A stretch of 64,000 nt of DNA, taken from NCBI RefSeq assembly GCF_030131845.1, contig NZ_JASKYM010000006.1, forward strand, positions 62,001-126,000. Direction: 5' to 3'. Below the pieces are notes generated by a model. It worked only from the letters and a program-made list of their open reading frames with translations, was not told the origin of the DNA and did no database searches. The stretch's first letter is position 1, and each line of letters begins with the position of its first letter. Positions 35,985-44,420 of this stretch are shown in pieces. Source of the DNA: Romboutsia sedimentorum (lineage in GTDB: Bacteria > Bacillota > Clostridia > Peptostreptococcales > Peptostreptococcaceae). Both the position numbers and the translations under genes were made by a program.

Positions 35985-36902
35985 ATGAATGTTTATCTGA
36001 TTTTTGCATTAGTTATTACCCTGCTTATCATAGTATACCTTGTTTCTGTCTTATGGCGTGTCCAAACGCAACTTACCCTTATAAAAGATGCTTTAGAAGA
36101 TATAAAAAACGGAAATCTTAATCGACGTGTTTTAGCAAGAGAAAGCGATATGACAAGGAAAATTTGTTATGATATAAATGAAATTGCAATTAACAACCAA
36201 GCACGATTTATTCAGCAAAAACAATCAGATCAAGCATACAAAAGGTTAATGACAAGTCTTTCCCACGATGTAAAAACTCCGCTTGCTTCTTTGGTTGGTT
36301 ATTTAGAAGCAATCCAAAGTAAAATTGTTGTAGGTGAAGAAAAGGACGAATATATCAAGGTCGCATTTGATAAAGCCCAACACTTAAAATATTTCGTAGA
36401 AAATCTGTTTGACTGGGTAAAATTAAACTCGGGGGAACAGGCTTTTCGTTTCGAGCTTTTGGATTTAAACGAGTTATCTCGTAATATTGTAGCTGATTGG
36501 GTTCCTATTTTAGAGAAAAATCATTTTGAATATGAGTTTGATATTCCTACAACAGAGTATCCAATACGCATAGATGCAAACGCATATACCCGTATTCTCA
36601 ATAATCTACTACAAAATATCATTACCCACAGTGAGGGCAATAATATGGCACTGCGTATTTTTGAAAATGGACAGCAAGTCAAAATTGCAATATCAGACAA
36701 TGGGAAAGGAATATCCCCTGATAATCTTCCACACATTTTTGAAAGACTGTACAAATGTGACAATTCACGAGGTGCAAAAGGAAGTGGCTTAGGTTTGGCT
36801 ATTGCCAAGGAACTTGTAAGCGTTCACAAGGGAACTATAACTACCGATAGCACTCTCGGTTTCGGAACAACATTTACGATTTTATTTCCGAAAGCCCTGT
36901 GA
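35985..36902 (+). CDS. sensor histidine kinase of the CprABC/LanFEG-like module
   Basis: A 305-residue kinase with one clear N-terminal membrane segment (about 3-25), a HAMP-like stretch, H-box SLSHDVKTPLASLVGYLEA, NLLQNIITHS (N), DNGKGI (G1) and GSGLGLAIAKEL (G2). With no external domain it resembles small kinases such as CprK or BceS. It ends inside a terminator at 36891-36919, so the ABC genes downstream have their own promoter. Confidence 0.9.
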   Translation: MNVYLIFALVITLLIIVYLVSVLWRVQTQLTLIKDALEDIKNGNLNRRVLARESDMTRKICYDINEIAINNQARFIQQKQSDQAYKRLMTSLSHDVKTPLASLVGYLEAIQSKIVVGEEKDEYIKVAFDKAQHLKYFVENLFDWVKLNSGEQAFRFELLDLNELSRNIVADWVPILEKNHFEYEFDIPTTEYPIRIDANAYTRILNNLLQNIITHSEGNNMALRIFENGQQVKIAISDNGKGISPDNLPHIFERLYKCDNSRGAKGSGLGLAIAKELVSVHKGTITTDSTLGFGTTFTILFPKAL

Positions 36903-36919
36903 CAGCACAGGGCTTTCTT
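36891..36919 (+). terminator. terminator overlapping the kinase stop
   Basis: AAAGCCCTGTG / CACAGGGCTTT with a four-base loop, followed by CTTAC. The stem is strong and the T run is short. Confidence 0.75.
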
Positions 36920-36951
36920 ACTGTAAAACAAGATAAAAACAAGATTTCAAC

Positions 36952-36981
36952 AAGGTTATGGCAAGGTTAATGTATTATAAT
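36952..36981 (+). promoter_or_regulatory. regulator box and -10 of the ABC operon
   Basis: Direct repeats AAGGTTA at 36952-36958 and 36963-36969, one helical turn apart, end six bases before TATAAT at 36976-36981. This is the geometry of an activator site overlapping the -35 region for an OmpR-type regulator, presumably the one at 35271. Confidence 0.65.
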
Positions 36982-37058
36982 TTAATTGTGATTATTTCTA
37001 CCGCCATATCGGTTATCACATTGCCAAAGCAAAGGTATTAAAAGTGAGGAGATTTTAT

Positions 37059-37982
37059 ATGAATGATTTTATAATTGAAACGAAACAACTGACAAAGAAT
37101 TATGGAGAGCAGACAGCAGTTAATTCAGTCAACCTACATGTAAAAAAAGGTGGGATTTATGGATTGTTAGGACGCAACGGAGCAGGAAAAACCACTCTTA
37201 TGAAAATGATTTTAGGGTTGACTCCAATCACTTCTGGCGAAGTGGATGTATTCGGACAGAATATCAAAGGTCGAGAAAAACGAGTATATCCCCGTATCGG
37301 TGCTATGATTGAAACACCGGGTTTTTATCCAAACTTAACAGGAACGGAAAACTTAGAGATTTTTGCGAAACTGCGTGGCACATCTGCTCCCAATGCAGTT
37401 GAAAATGCATTGAAAGTAGTGGGATTACCTTATAAAGACAAAAAGTTGTTCGGTAAGTATTCGCTCGGAATGAAGCAACGTCTTGGGATTGCTAACGCTA
37501 TTATGCACGACCCCGAACTACTGATTTTAGACGAACCTACAAACGGTCTTGACCCTATTGGCATTGCAGAAATAAGAGATTTTATCAAACATTTGAGTGT
37601 TGAACGAGGAAAGACAATTCTTATTTCCAGTCATATTCTTTCGGAAATCTCATTATTGGCTGATGATATTGGAGTTATTGACCACGGTGTTCTTTTAGAC
37701 GAAAGTAGCATGGACGAACTGGAAAAGAAAAACCGCAGCTATATCATGCTTAAAGTTTCAGATGTTCCAAAAGCTTCACTGATTTTAGAACGAGAATTCA
37801 ACTTGAAAGATTATTCTGTTCAAAATGATCAAACCCTACGACTTTATGACACTACTGTGGATATAGGTAAAATCAATAAATCCCTTGTAATGCAGAATAT
37901 AACTGTTATTAGTTCGGTGCTTTGTCATGATACCTTAGAGGACTACTTCAAAAAAATTACAGGAGGTGAAGGCATTGCTTAA
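37059..37982 (+). CDS. ABC ATPase of lantibiotic/CAMP resistance (CprA/LanF-like)
   Basis: About 307 residues: Walker A GRNGAGKTT, E-loop-like AMIETPGFYPNLTG, signature YSLGMKQRLG, Walker B LLILDEPTNGLDP, then an extra C-terminal domain of about 80 residues found in BcrA/CprA proteins but not in the shorter LanF at 17012. I start at MNDFIIETKQ, which has GAGGAG upstream. Works with the two following permeases. Confidence 0.92.
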   Translation: MNDFIIETKQLTKNYGEQTAVNSVNLHVKKGGIYGLLGRNGAGKTTLMKMILGLTPITSGEVDVFGQNIKGREKRVYPRIGAMIETPGFYPNLTGTENLEIFAKLRGTSAPNAVENALKVVGLPYKDKKLFGKYSLGMKQRLGIANAIMHDPELLILDEPTNGLDPIGIAEIRDFIKHLSVERGKTILISSHILSEISLLADDIGVIDHGVLLDESSMDELEKKNRSYIMLKVSDVPKASLILEREFNLKDYSVQNDQTLRLYDTTVDIGKINKSLVMQNITVISSVLCHDTLEDYFKKITGGEGIA

Positions 37983-38715
37983 CCTTATTCAAACAGAATT
38001 TCTTAAACTACGCCGCAATAAGCTTATTTGGCTCATGTTGTTAACCGCTCTCATTATGCCGTTTTTCGCACTATTATATTTTAATTATTTTGGGGATAAA
38101 GGTGTTGACCCGAGAGAGTTTTATAAAATGTCTGCACTCAGTTTTACTATTTTCATTATCTTACCTGTTATTTTGGGAATATTTTGTACAATGCTTATGC
38201 ACGAAGAAAATCAGTATGATATGTTAAAACAACTTTGGATTGTTCCTATCAGTAAAATAGGATACTTTTTTAGTAAATTTTTTGTGGTTTTGGTTTACTC
38301 CATTTGTTTCATGCTAATTACATTCGTAGCTTCCGTTATGTTTAGTGTGCTTTCGGGATATGTTGTATTTGAATGGGGAAGCGTATTTTATTTGCTGAAA
38401 AAATGTTTAGAGAGTGGTGTTATTACTGCTTTTGTAATGTTGCCGATTTTGGCAATAGCCGCATCGCAAAAGGGATACATTCTCCCGATTTGTATTACAT
38501 TGGTTTATGCATTTTTATTTTTTATAATAGGAGGAATAGATATGTATATACACCCCTTATCCAGTATGTTAGTTATAATCAATCGAAACAACGATATTCC
38601 GGGCATTGTTTGGCCACAAGGAATTAACGTTCCGTTAGCGTTTCTTTCTATTTGCGTTTGGGATATTATTGCAGTATTCCTTGCAAATATCGCATTGAAA
38701 AGAAGTGAGGTGTGA
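37975..38715 (+). CDS. ABC permease (LanE/CprB-like)
   Basis: About 247 residues with six hydrophobic segments and an N-terminal LLNLIQTEFLKLRRNKLIW typical of LanE/BcrB permeases. It overlaps the end of the ATPase gene. A TTG at 37975 has the better spacing from GGAGG; a GTG at 37966 is the alternative. Confidence 0.85.
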   Translation: MLNLIQTEFLKLRRNKLIWLMLLTALIMPFFALLYFNYFGDKGVDPREFYKMSALSFTIFIILPVILGIFCTMLMHEENQYDMLKQLWIVPISKIGYFFSKFFVVLVYSICFMLITFVASVMFSVLSGYVVFEWGSVFYLLKKCLESGVITAFVMLPILAIAASQKGYILPICITLVYAFLFFIIGGIDMYIHPLSSMLVIINRNNDIPGIVWPQGINVPLAFLSICVWDIIAVFLANIALKRSEV

Positions 38716-38718
38716 AGA

Positions 38719-39453
38719 ATGCGAAATTTACTTTGGGCTGAACTCCAAAAGATTCGCCGTTCAAATATTGTTTGGATTGCAGTTTTTGCAACAGTTATGG
38801 TAGCTGTTAGTGTTTTTATGCAGGGATGGTTTACGTATAATGGTTCACGGGATATAGACAGTGCAGGATGGTATATGACTATGGCTCAGCCTTTGGCAAC
38901 AATTTTTGTTCTTCCCGCAGTCATTTCTCTTTTGGGAAGTTATATGATTTGTCGTGAAGAAGATGAGGATACTATAAAATCTTTGCTACTTATTCCCGTA
39001 AATGAAGCAAAACTAATCTTTGTAAAAATGATTATTACTTTTTTATTCAGTATTTTCATTTATTTGCTGCTCTTTGCAATAGCATTTTTGACTGAGGCAA
39101 TATTACATCTTTCCGATTTATCAGCAGGAATGGTTTTAGATTTTCTGAGAATATATTTTCTTAAAGGTGTTGGAATATTCCTTGTTATCTCGCCCATTAT
39201 TGCCTTGGTATCATATATGAAAAAAGGCTATTGGATTGCATTAGTATTAACTGAAATGTACTCTTTTGCGGGAATATTCATGAGTATGTCAAATACTCTA
39301 AAAACATTCTATCCGATTACGGCAGTATTTGGGGTTTCCGGTTACTATGAAGCTACTGCCCAAAATCGGATAGGAAGTATTATAATCTTGTTACTATGTG
39401 GTTGCCTTTCTGTTTTTATACTCAAAGGTTTCAAATATAGTGAAAAAAATTAG
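38719..39453 (+). CDS. ABC permease (LanG/CprC-like)
   Basis: A 244-residue membrane protein with six hydrophobic segments and the N-terminal RNLLWAELQKIRRSNIVW that resembles the sister permease. It starts three bases after it. Forms the second half of the channel. The end is followed by an inverted repeat at 39453-39477. Confidence 0.87.
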   Translation: MRNLLWAELQKIRRSNIVWIAVFATVMVAVSVFMQGWFTYNGSRDIDSAGWYMTMAQPLATIFVLPAVISLLGSYMICREEDEDTIKSLLLIPVNEAKLIFVKMIITFLFSIFIYLLLFAIAFLTEAILHLSDLSAGMVLDFLRIYFLKGVGIFLVISPIIALVSYMKKGYWIALVLTEMYSFAGIFMSMSNTLKTFYPITAVFGVSGYYEATAQNRIGSIIILLLCGCLSVFILKGFKYSEKN

Positions 39454-39477
39454 CCATACGCTTAGACGTATGGCAAA
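39453..39477 (-). terminator. hairpin after the ABC operon
   Basis: GCCATACG / CGTATGGC with a six-base loop. The better T run is on the minus strand, so it may act in both directions only weakly. Confidence 0.5.
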
Positions 39478-39597
39478 AAACAATGACATAAAGGTAAATA
39501 TTTATGAAAAAAAAATTGTATACAACCCTTTGAAACTCCCACTTGCCATAACATTTACCCCTTAAACCTTCTATGCTTTATATATTCTACAAAACAA

Positions 39598-39676
39598 AAT
39601 AAATCCATTTTTATTTTCCCGCAAGCGTGATAAATTAAAGCTTAATCAAAAACAATAATGTCACGTTTACGTGACA
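39598..39676. repeat. inverted motif block, copy 2
   Basis: Repeats 9251-9330 with its flank: CCCGCAAGCGTGATA (39618-39632) and TGTCACGTTTACGTGACA (39659-39676). The right arm is here a palindrome in its own right (TGTCACGT, TT, ACGTGACA). The same order of elements (motif block, then DUF2922, then UviB) is found at both loci. Confidence 0.7.
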
Positions 39677-39689
39677 TTTAGATGTTTTA

Positions 39690-40491
39690 AATAAATCAAA
39701 TTCTTCTGATGAAATACTTTCTTAAAAGCTACGAACACGTGCGAGCGGATAATATACGAAGTAGACTTGATATAAAATATGATGTTTGCGAAGTATTTTA
39801 GTAGTGAGTAGTGTGAGTGAGTTGAGGATTAGTCAGAGGGGCCTGGCCAAAGGCCAATCTTTTAGATAACCAATAAGACTAAATAGAAAATATAGATTAT
39901 AATTTAACATAAAAATTTATATACAAAATGGTTTTGAGTTAGAGATTGTAACGAAAAGCTCGTTGGCGAAGCCAAACTCTCAAAGTATCAATGTTAGGTA
40001 TAGCAACTATAATAGCTATAGCATCAACGAATTAAATTATATAAGAAAATTATTATTAAATACAAAAGTATATCACATCCAAACTCTAAATCTAATCAAA
40101 AAACTTATAAATAACCAATGCACCAGGTCTTTAGTCTGGCCTCACAGTTTATAGCGCTTCCCAGCTATTATCTGTGAGGTCAGACTAGACCCCAAAGCTT
40201 TTGACCCCAGCACATAAATAAAGATAGTTGAGGTAGGAGCGCTCTTTGCTACTTCGTCAACTATCAACCTTTCTATCTTTTAAAACTCTAAACATATTAA
40301 CATCCTTAATTTTTTCTAAAAAATATTCTACAAAAATAATACTCAACTATCTTTTAGGACTTAACACACACCACTTGATGTATTCAACGTAGCCGAAACT
40401 TTAATATCACTTCAAAAACACGACAAAATATCAGTAATGAAACAAGATAACACAGAATTAGCTTTATAAAAAAATAAAGGAGGAATAAAAA
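39690..40491. other. gene-free, structure-rich region
   Basis: About 800 bases with no convincing gene. It contains GC-richer segments (for example GGGGCCTGGCCAAAGGCC near 39840, itself with GGCCaaaGGCC pairs), a large hairpin at 40126-40191, a second hairpin GATAGTTGA/TCAACTATC at about 40223-40266, and a further CAACTATC near 40344. It resembles the origin or transfer regions of plasmids more than ordinary spacers. The function is not shown by the sequence. Confidence 0.4.
40126..40191. repeat. long inverted repeat (16-bp arms)
   Basis: TAGTCTGGCCTCACAG (40132-40147) and CTGTGAGGTCAGACTA (40172-40187) pair with a single G:T mismatch around a 24-base loop. GGTC/GACC extends the stem with a two-base bulge. 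There is no T run and no gene overlaps it. Confidence 0.75.
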
Positions 40492-40725
40492 ATGGAAAAC
40501 TTAGAAACTAAACTTTTAATGACATTCTCAACAGACTTTGTAAAAAAGGTCAGCTTATTTGTAACAGATCCAAGACAAGATTTAACAGAAGCAGAAATAA
40601 AAGCTGCAATGGATATAATAGTTCAAAAGAATATATTTGCACCAGGCGGAGAAGATTTAAAAACTCCAATAGAAGCAAAACTAGTTCAAACAGAAACTAC
40701 AGAATATGACCTTGCAGTTGCATAA
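40492..40725 (+). CDS. DUF2922 protein, copy 2 (intact)
   Basis: A 77-residue protein starting MENLETKLLMTFSTDFVKK, with a perfect AAAGGAGGAA site. It matches DUF2922, a short beta-rich family of Firmicutes found beside UviB-like genes. The function is unknown. It differs from copy 1 at a few positions only and keeps the start codon that copy 1 has lost. Forms a two-gene unit with the holin-like peptide 83 bases downstream. Confidence 0.85.
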   Translation: MENLETKLLMTFSTDFVKKVSLFVTDPRQDLTEAEIKAAMDIIVQKNIFAPGGEDLKTPIEAKLVQTETTEYDLAVA

Positions 40726-40739
40726 CACATGGAACACTT

Positions 40740-40778
40740 AAGAAATGTCCCTCTAAGCGCCGGAGGGGCTTTCTTAGC
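40740..40778 (+). other. conserved hairpin, second copy
   Basis: Same TAAGAAA...TTTCTTA and CCCTC...GAGGG structure as at 11166-11204, unchanged by eye. Conservation in a non-coding spacer suggests a role in the RNA. Confidence 0.55.
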
Positions 40779-40808
40779 ATATTTATAGATTAATAGGAGA
40801 ATAAGTCA

Positions 40809-40964
40809 ATGGAACTAGATTTAATGCAACTGGTGGCAAATTTAGGCTTTCCCGCAATAGTTACAATGTATCTATTGGTACGTATCGAAGGGAAACTAGA
40901 CGGCCTAAGTTCAAGTATCAACTCTTTAAGCTCAAATATTAATGAATTAAATAATAAAAAGTAA
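40809..40964 (+). CDS. UviB/BhlA-type holin-like peptide, copy 2
   Basis: The same 51-residue peptide as copy 1, with one membrane helix and a hydrophilic coil tail. The DNA differs at several silent positions (for example CTCGAT against CTAGAC), so the protein has been kept while bases changed, which suggests selection. The ribosome site is AGGAGAA. It is followed by its own terminator at 40965-41001. Confidence 0.85.
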   Translation: MELDLMQLVANLGFPAIVTMYLLVRIEGKLDGLSSSINSLSSNINELNNKK

Positions 40965-41001
40965 AAAGCCGCCTACCCATAATTGGATAAGCGGCTTTTT
41001 A
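40965..41001 (+). terminator. terminator after UviB copy 2
   Basis: AAAAGCCGC / GCGGCTTTTT stem, as after copy 1. Confidence 0.85.
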
Positions 41002-41134
41002 TTTAAAAAACTAGAACTCACTGAAAAACCATAATACCTTTTTAAGTCAACCTTTGTCAATCAAAAATTCGCTTCGCTCATGTCGCCAACGATATATCTT
41101 TGCTATCGCTTCAGATGCATCCGTTGCTCAAAAT

Positions 41135-41398
41135 TTAAGCACTTTTCTTTTGTTTATTTATAATAGATCTTATATAACTTTCAGACATATTGTATTTAGT
41201 AGCTAATTCTTTATGGTTAAAACCATTGTACTCAGCCATAATTTCTCTGTCACGAACCCCTTTATATATCATCTTTTCTGTAGGAAAATACACAGATGTC
41301 CCTCCAAATTCTTCAAATAGCATCTTAGCTCTATCAAGACCTATCTTCTCAGCTATATTTTCAAATTGTGGAGGTAAGTCACTTAGTTTTAATTTCAT
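41135..41398 (-). CDS. Mor-like transcription activator, copy 1
   Basis: About 87 residues. The N-terminal part (LPPQFENIAEKIGLDRAKML, then FGGTSVYFPT) and C-terminal helix-turn-helix (NHKELATKYNMSESYIRSII) follow the Mor family, named after the phage Mu middle-operon activator. Small chromosomal members occur near mobile genes. I start at MKLKLSD, with AGGAGGTG upstream. The gene sits in about 380 bases present in this DUF2922/UviB locus but missing from the first. A paralogue is at 54704-54976. Confidence 0.75.
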   Translation of the reverse strand: MKLKLSDLPPQFENIAEKIGLDRAKMLFEEFGGTSVYFPTEKMIYKGVRDREIMAEYNGFNHKELATKYNMSESYIRSIINKQKKSA

Positions 41399-41539
41399 AT
41401 AAAACACCTCCTATACTCATTTGAACCACCTAATGGTCAAATCACTTTATATTTGGTATTCTACAAAACAACGTAAATCCCTACTAAAAACATTACTTTT
41501 ATGTACTATCTCAAAAATTATTACTATAAAAGAAACTAT

Positions 41540-41833
41540 CTACAACTTTTCTAATTCATTAATTATTAATTCATGATTAATTTTTGATGCTCCAAATTCA
41601 ATGATTTCATAATTACCTAATTTATTAATATAAAATGGGTCTTCTTTTATGATTTCACTAACTTCTTCTTTCTTAGCATTACATAAAATTATTCCACCAT
41701 CTCTAGGATTCTTTCTTCCTGAACATATAAATTTACTATTAGCATAATATTTATTTAAAAATTCTATATGCTCATTTAATTTTTGTTCAATTTCCTTTAA
41801 TTCAACTGTATAAGTTATGTTTACTATTACCAT
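41540..41833 (-). CDS. YciI-family protein
   Basis: A 97-residue protein with the YCII pattern: hydrophobic strand, HIEFLNKYYANSKFICSGRK, GGIILCNAKKEEVSEII, then EDPFYINKLGNYEIIEFG, where the H and D positions form the family's pocket. Biochemical roles vary and are mostly unknown. Single gene with AGGGGAT upstream. Confidence 0.8.
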   Translation of the reverse strand: MVIVNITYTVELKEIEQKLNEHIEFLNKYYANSKFICSGRKNPRDGGIILCNAKKEEVSEIIKEDPFYINKLGNYEIIEFGASKINHELIINELEKL

Positions 41834-42090
41834 ATCTACATCCCCTTTAATAAGATACTTTTAATACAATCAATCTAGTTCTTTTTGATATTAATGTCAA
41901 CTATATATCTCGGCCTACCTCAAAAATTTAAAATATAGCTTTATACATTAATAAAATTAAAAAAGGGCGAACTTAACAAAACTAAGTCTACCCTATCTTT
42001 ATGTATATATTACAAGCATTGAAAACACTAGTTTTTTTATAACTAACCCCTAAATATCAATTTAAGTGATAGTTACATATTATATAATTT

Positions 42091-42309
42091 CTATTGCCCA
42101 AACACCTTATTGAATAAGTTATGCTTAAAGTTTTTGAATTTTGATAAATCGTGATTCTTAGAATAGACTCCTATTATCATTAAGCCAATACCGGACCCGA
42201 AAAGTAACCCCATTAAAAAATCAGGCACTGAGCTAAAGTTATTTAGAAAAAAATAACTTGAGTTAAGTAATAGTCCTAGAGAAATATAAACATTATGATT
42301 TTTCATCAT
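42091..42309 (-). CDS. small membrane protein, unknown
   Basis: About 72 residues with two hydrophobic helices (VYISLGLLLNSSYFFLN and FLMGLLFGSGIGLMIIGVY) and a basic C-terminus. An AAGGGG site supports the ATG at 42309. No family recognised. It may be an immunity-like or stress peptide, but this is a guess. Confidence 0.55.
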   Translation of the reverse strand: MMKNHNVYISLGLLLNSSYFFLNNFSSVPDFLMGLLFGSGIGLMIIGVYSKNHDLSKFKNFKHNLFNKVFGQ

Positions 42310-42441
42310 TTTCACCCCTTATATATTTAATAAACTCAAATCTATTTTAACATGTAAATTAAAAAAGCTTTAAAATCGGACTAAAATGAGTTTGAGTTAA
42401 GTAGTAAATTTTATATTTTTGAAACTTTCCAAAATATAAAA

Positions 42442-42525
42442 TTACATTAAGTAATAAGCCTGTGCAATTACCCAAACACAAATTAATATAACTGAAAAAA
42501 AGTATCTTTTAATTCTAATACTCAT
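42442..42525 (-). CDS. 27-residue membrane peptide (candidate)
   Basis: Starts MSIRIKRYFFSVILICVWV: basic N-terminus and one hydrophobic helix. An AGGGTGATCTAGG stretch precedes the ATG. Very short, so the call rests on the ribosome site and the membrane pattern only. Confidence 0.35.
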   Translation of the reverse strand: MSIRIKRYFFSVILICVWVIAQAYYLM

Positions 42526-42683
42526 CCTAGATCACCCTTTCTTGTATTGTTAACTTACTAATACTTATATTTTACTACTCATAATACATAACGAGTCCCT
42601 AAAGTGAAATTTAGTAAATAGTTAGAGTTACAAATTTAATCTAATTTTATCAGCTAATTGTAATGATTTTAGGATAGTTATAA

Positions 42684-43241
42684 CTATTCATGCAATTGTC
42701 TTTCTTTTTCTAGCTTTTTTTTCTTGTTAAAAATTTGATATAATCCAAAAATTAATAGTCCCCCGATAATTAATTGTACTATTATGAAAATATTAATTGC
42801 GATTTCTATATTCAATACTTTGATAGTATTTTTATTTATCACTAATAGATTTACAAAAGATAAAACTGTACATGGTATAAATATTGCCATTAATATTGAA
42901 ATACGATCTAAGTGTTTAATTACAGAATCAATATCTGAAAACAAATTAAAATCTCCTAATTCAGCTTTTTTTCTAAAATAAATCCAACTACCTAAGTTTG
43001 CAATCTTTTGTGCTCCAGTTTCTTCAACAAGTTCTATATATTCTTGTCTATCGTTATCTTTTAAAGCTGTATCTAACATTTCAATCCTATATAGATATTC
43101 ATTTTGAGAATCTTTTTTAAAAGTATATTTAAATAATGAAACATTTTCTAATTGCCAACCTTGTTTTGACATATCATTTAACCATTGTTCTTCTTTCTCT
43201 AAATGCCAAGACCAAAACCATTTATAAACTATCTTTTTCAC
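42684..43241 (-). CDS. DUF2812 membrane protein, partner of PadR regulator
   Basis: A 185-residue protein. The N-terminal domain (KWFWSWHLEKEEQWLNDMSK, then GWQLENVSLFKYTF) matches DUF2812; two membrane helices follow at about 115-137 and 148-168. DUF2812 genes are very often the second gene in PadR-regulated operons of Firmicutes. It begins three bases after the PadR gene. The function is unknown, perhaps envelope stress. Confidence 0.85.
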   Translation of the reverse strand: MKKIVYKWFWSWHLEKEEQWLNDMSKQGWQLENVSLFKYTFKKDSQNEYLYRIEMLDTALKDNDRQEYIELVEETGAQKIANLGSWIYFRKKAELGDFNLFSDIDSVIKHLDRISILMAIFIPCTVLSFVNLLVINKNTIKVLNIEIAINIFIIVQLIIGGLLIFGLYQIFNKKKKLEKERQLHE

Positions 43242-43244
43242 TTG

Positions 43245-43568
43245 TTATCCCCTTTTTATTTTAGTTATTTTTGTACCGTTTTTTACCAATTCTTTTAATC
43301 GTATTATCTCGTTATCAACTATTGTTTTACCTAAAGTAGTTATAAGATATTCTTTTTTTCTTTTGTTTTTCTCCCCAGGTAAGCTATCTATCCAATTCTT
43401 TTCTAACAGTGTATTTAGTGCTCCATACAATGTTCCTGGAGCAAGTTTTACTCTTTTATCAGATAACTCTTCTACATTTTGCATAATACCATAGCCATGT
43501 AGAGGTTCGTATAGAGAAAGAAGTATATAATATACTGCTTCTGTAAGTGCAATTTGTTCTTTACTCAA
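43245..43568 (-). CDS. PadR-family repressor
   Basis: A 107-residue regulator: winged helix with LTEAVYYILLSLYEPLHGYGI, LAPGTLYGALNTLLEKNWI and the basic wing KNKRKKEYLIT, then a helical dimer tail. The TTG at 43568 lies behind GGAGGG and removes a non-conserved upstream stretch that would read through the operator DNA. It very likely represses its own operon with the DUF2812 gene through the operators just upstream. Confidence 0.9.
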   Translation of the reverse strand: MSKEQIALTEAVYYILLSLYEPLHGYGIMQNVEELSDKRVKLAPGTLYGALNTLLEKNWIDSLPGEKNKRKKEYLITTLGKTIVDNEIIRLKELVKNGTKITKIKRG

Positions 43569-43590
43569 TAAAAACCCTCCTTTGTTTTTT

Positions 43591-43655
43591 ATATCGCCTT
43601 CCGATATAAATAGTATATCGGAAGGCGATATAAATAGTATATCGGAAGGCGATAT
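43591..43655. promoter_or_regulatory. triple operator array of the PadR operon
   Basis: ATATCGCCTTCCGATAT occurs at 43591-43607 and, in reverse orientation, at 43615-43631 and 43639-43655, at a regular spacing of 24 bases with AAATAGT linkers. Each unit is ATATCG-N5-CGATAT. The array lies in the promoter of the PadR gene. Confidence 0.85.
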
Positions 43656-43755
43656 ATCTGTCAACGTTATAAAAGTATAAATTTTCATAAAACTAAAAGT
43701 TAATAGTAAATTCTGTACTTATTAAAGAATTAAATATTTACTAATTGTTCTAAAA

Positions 43756-44308
43756 AAATTAAAATGATTCTAAAGTATTAAGTAAACTTATAAAAATATC
43801 TAGAATTATATGTGTATTATTTGTTGTTTTATTTTTAGTAGCAACCTTAACTAATTCAAACGAAAACATCGGTTACAAAAGATGGTACTATTGGTCTCAT
43901 GAAGGGGTGGAAATTAGTAAAGAGTTAAGTCTCATAATAAAAGATAAGGATATAAATGATATAGATAGCTATAAAACAGATATAGATAAATTAATTGAAT
44001 CAAAAGATATTTTATTTTTAAGACTTTATTCAAATGAAGAAAAGGCTAATAATTTTTCTAATAAATCATCAGATAAAGTTTTTGAATATGGAAAGTGGAG
44101 AGAAGGTAAAGAGTATATTGGTGGTATATACTCAACTGATAAAAATAATAAGAATCAAACTATTTATTTTATATACCGAATTCCTGAAAACAAAATCTTT
44201 GAAATATATCCTTTAATACATAATACTATTATGTATGCTACACCTTTAGTAATGATAGGATATGCAGTTATTGAAATTATAAATAAAAAACGAAATTTAA
44301 ATAAGTAA
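43756..44308 (+). pseudogene. membrane-anchored protein without a start codon
   Basis: The frame from 43756 encodes VLSKLIKISRIICVLF and a further hydrophobic stretch, then a soluble domain of about 130 residues (YKRWYYWSHEG, then DKLIESKDILFLRLY). No ATG, GTG or TTG lies in frame before the hydrophobic segment; an out-of-frame ATG at about 43753 suggests a one-base shift in the second codon. A GTG at 43907 could start a shorter soluble form of 133 residues but has no proper ribosome site. Family unknown. A terminator follows. Confidence 0.5.
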
Positions 44309-44321
44309 ATACCTCTAGTAA

Positions 44322-44420
44322 AAATGCCCTTAGAATCCATTTATTTGGATTCTAAGGGCATAAACTTTATTGTAAATAAATAACTAGTTCCTAAACTGCA
44401 ATTTAACAACTAGTTATTTA
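44322..44420 (+). repeat. terminator-bearing repeat, copy 1
   Basis: CTAGTAAAAATGCCCTTAGA begins a stretch of about 100 bases found three times (here, 59473-59575 and 61294-61400). It contains the hairpin TGCCCTTAGAATCC / GGATTCTAAGGGCA and ends in a CTAGTTCCTAAA... tail. The hairpin can terminate transcription from both sides. Confidence 0.8.

Noticed and set aside
40126-40191. tRNA or riboswitch interpretation of the large hairpin
   Set aside because: No cloverleaf, no conserved riboswitch segment and no downstream gene in range; it is a simple inverted repeat.
43591-43655. Regular repeats resembling a small CRISPR array
   Set aside because: Only three units, palindromic, with 7-base identical linkers, in a PadR promoter and without cas genes; operators explain it better.
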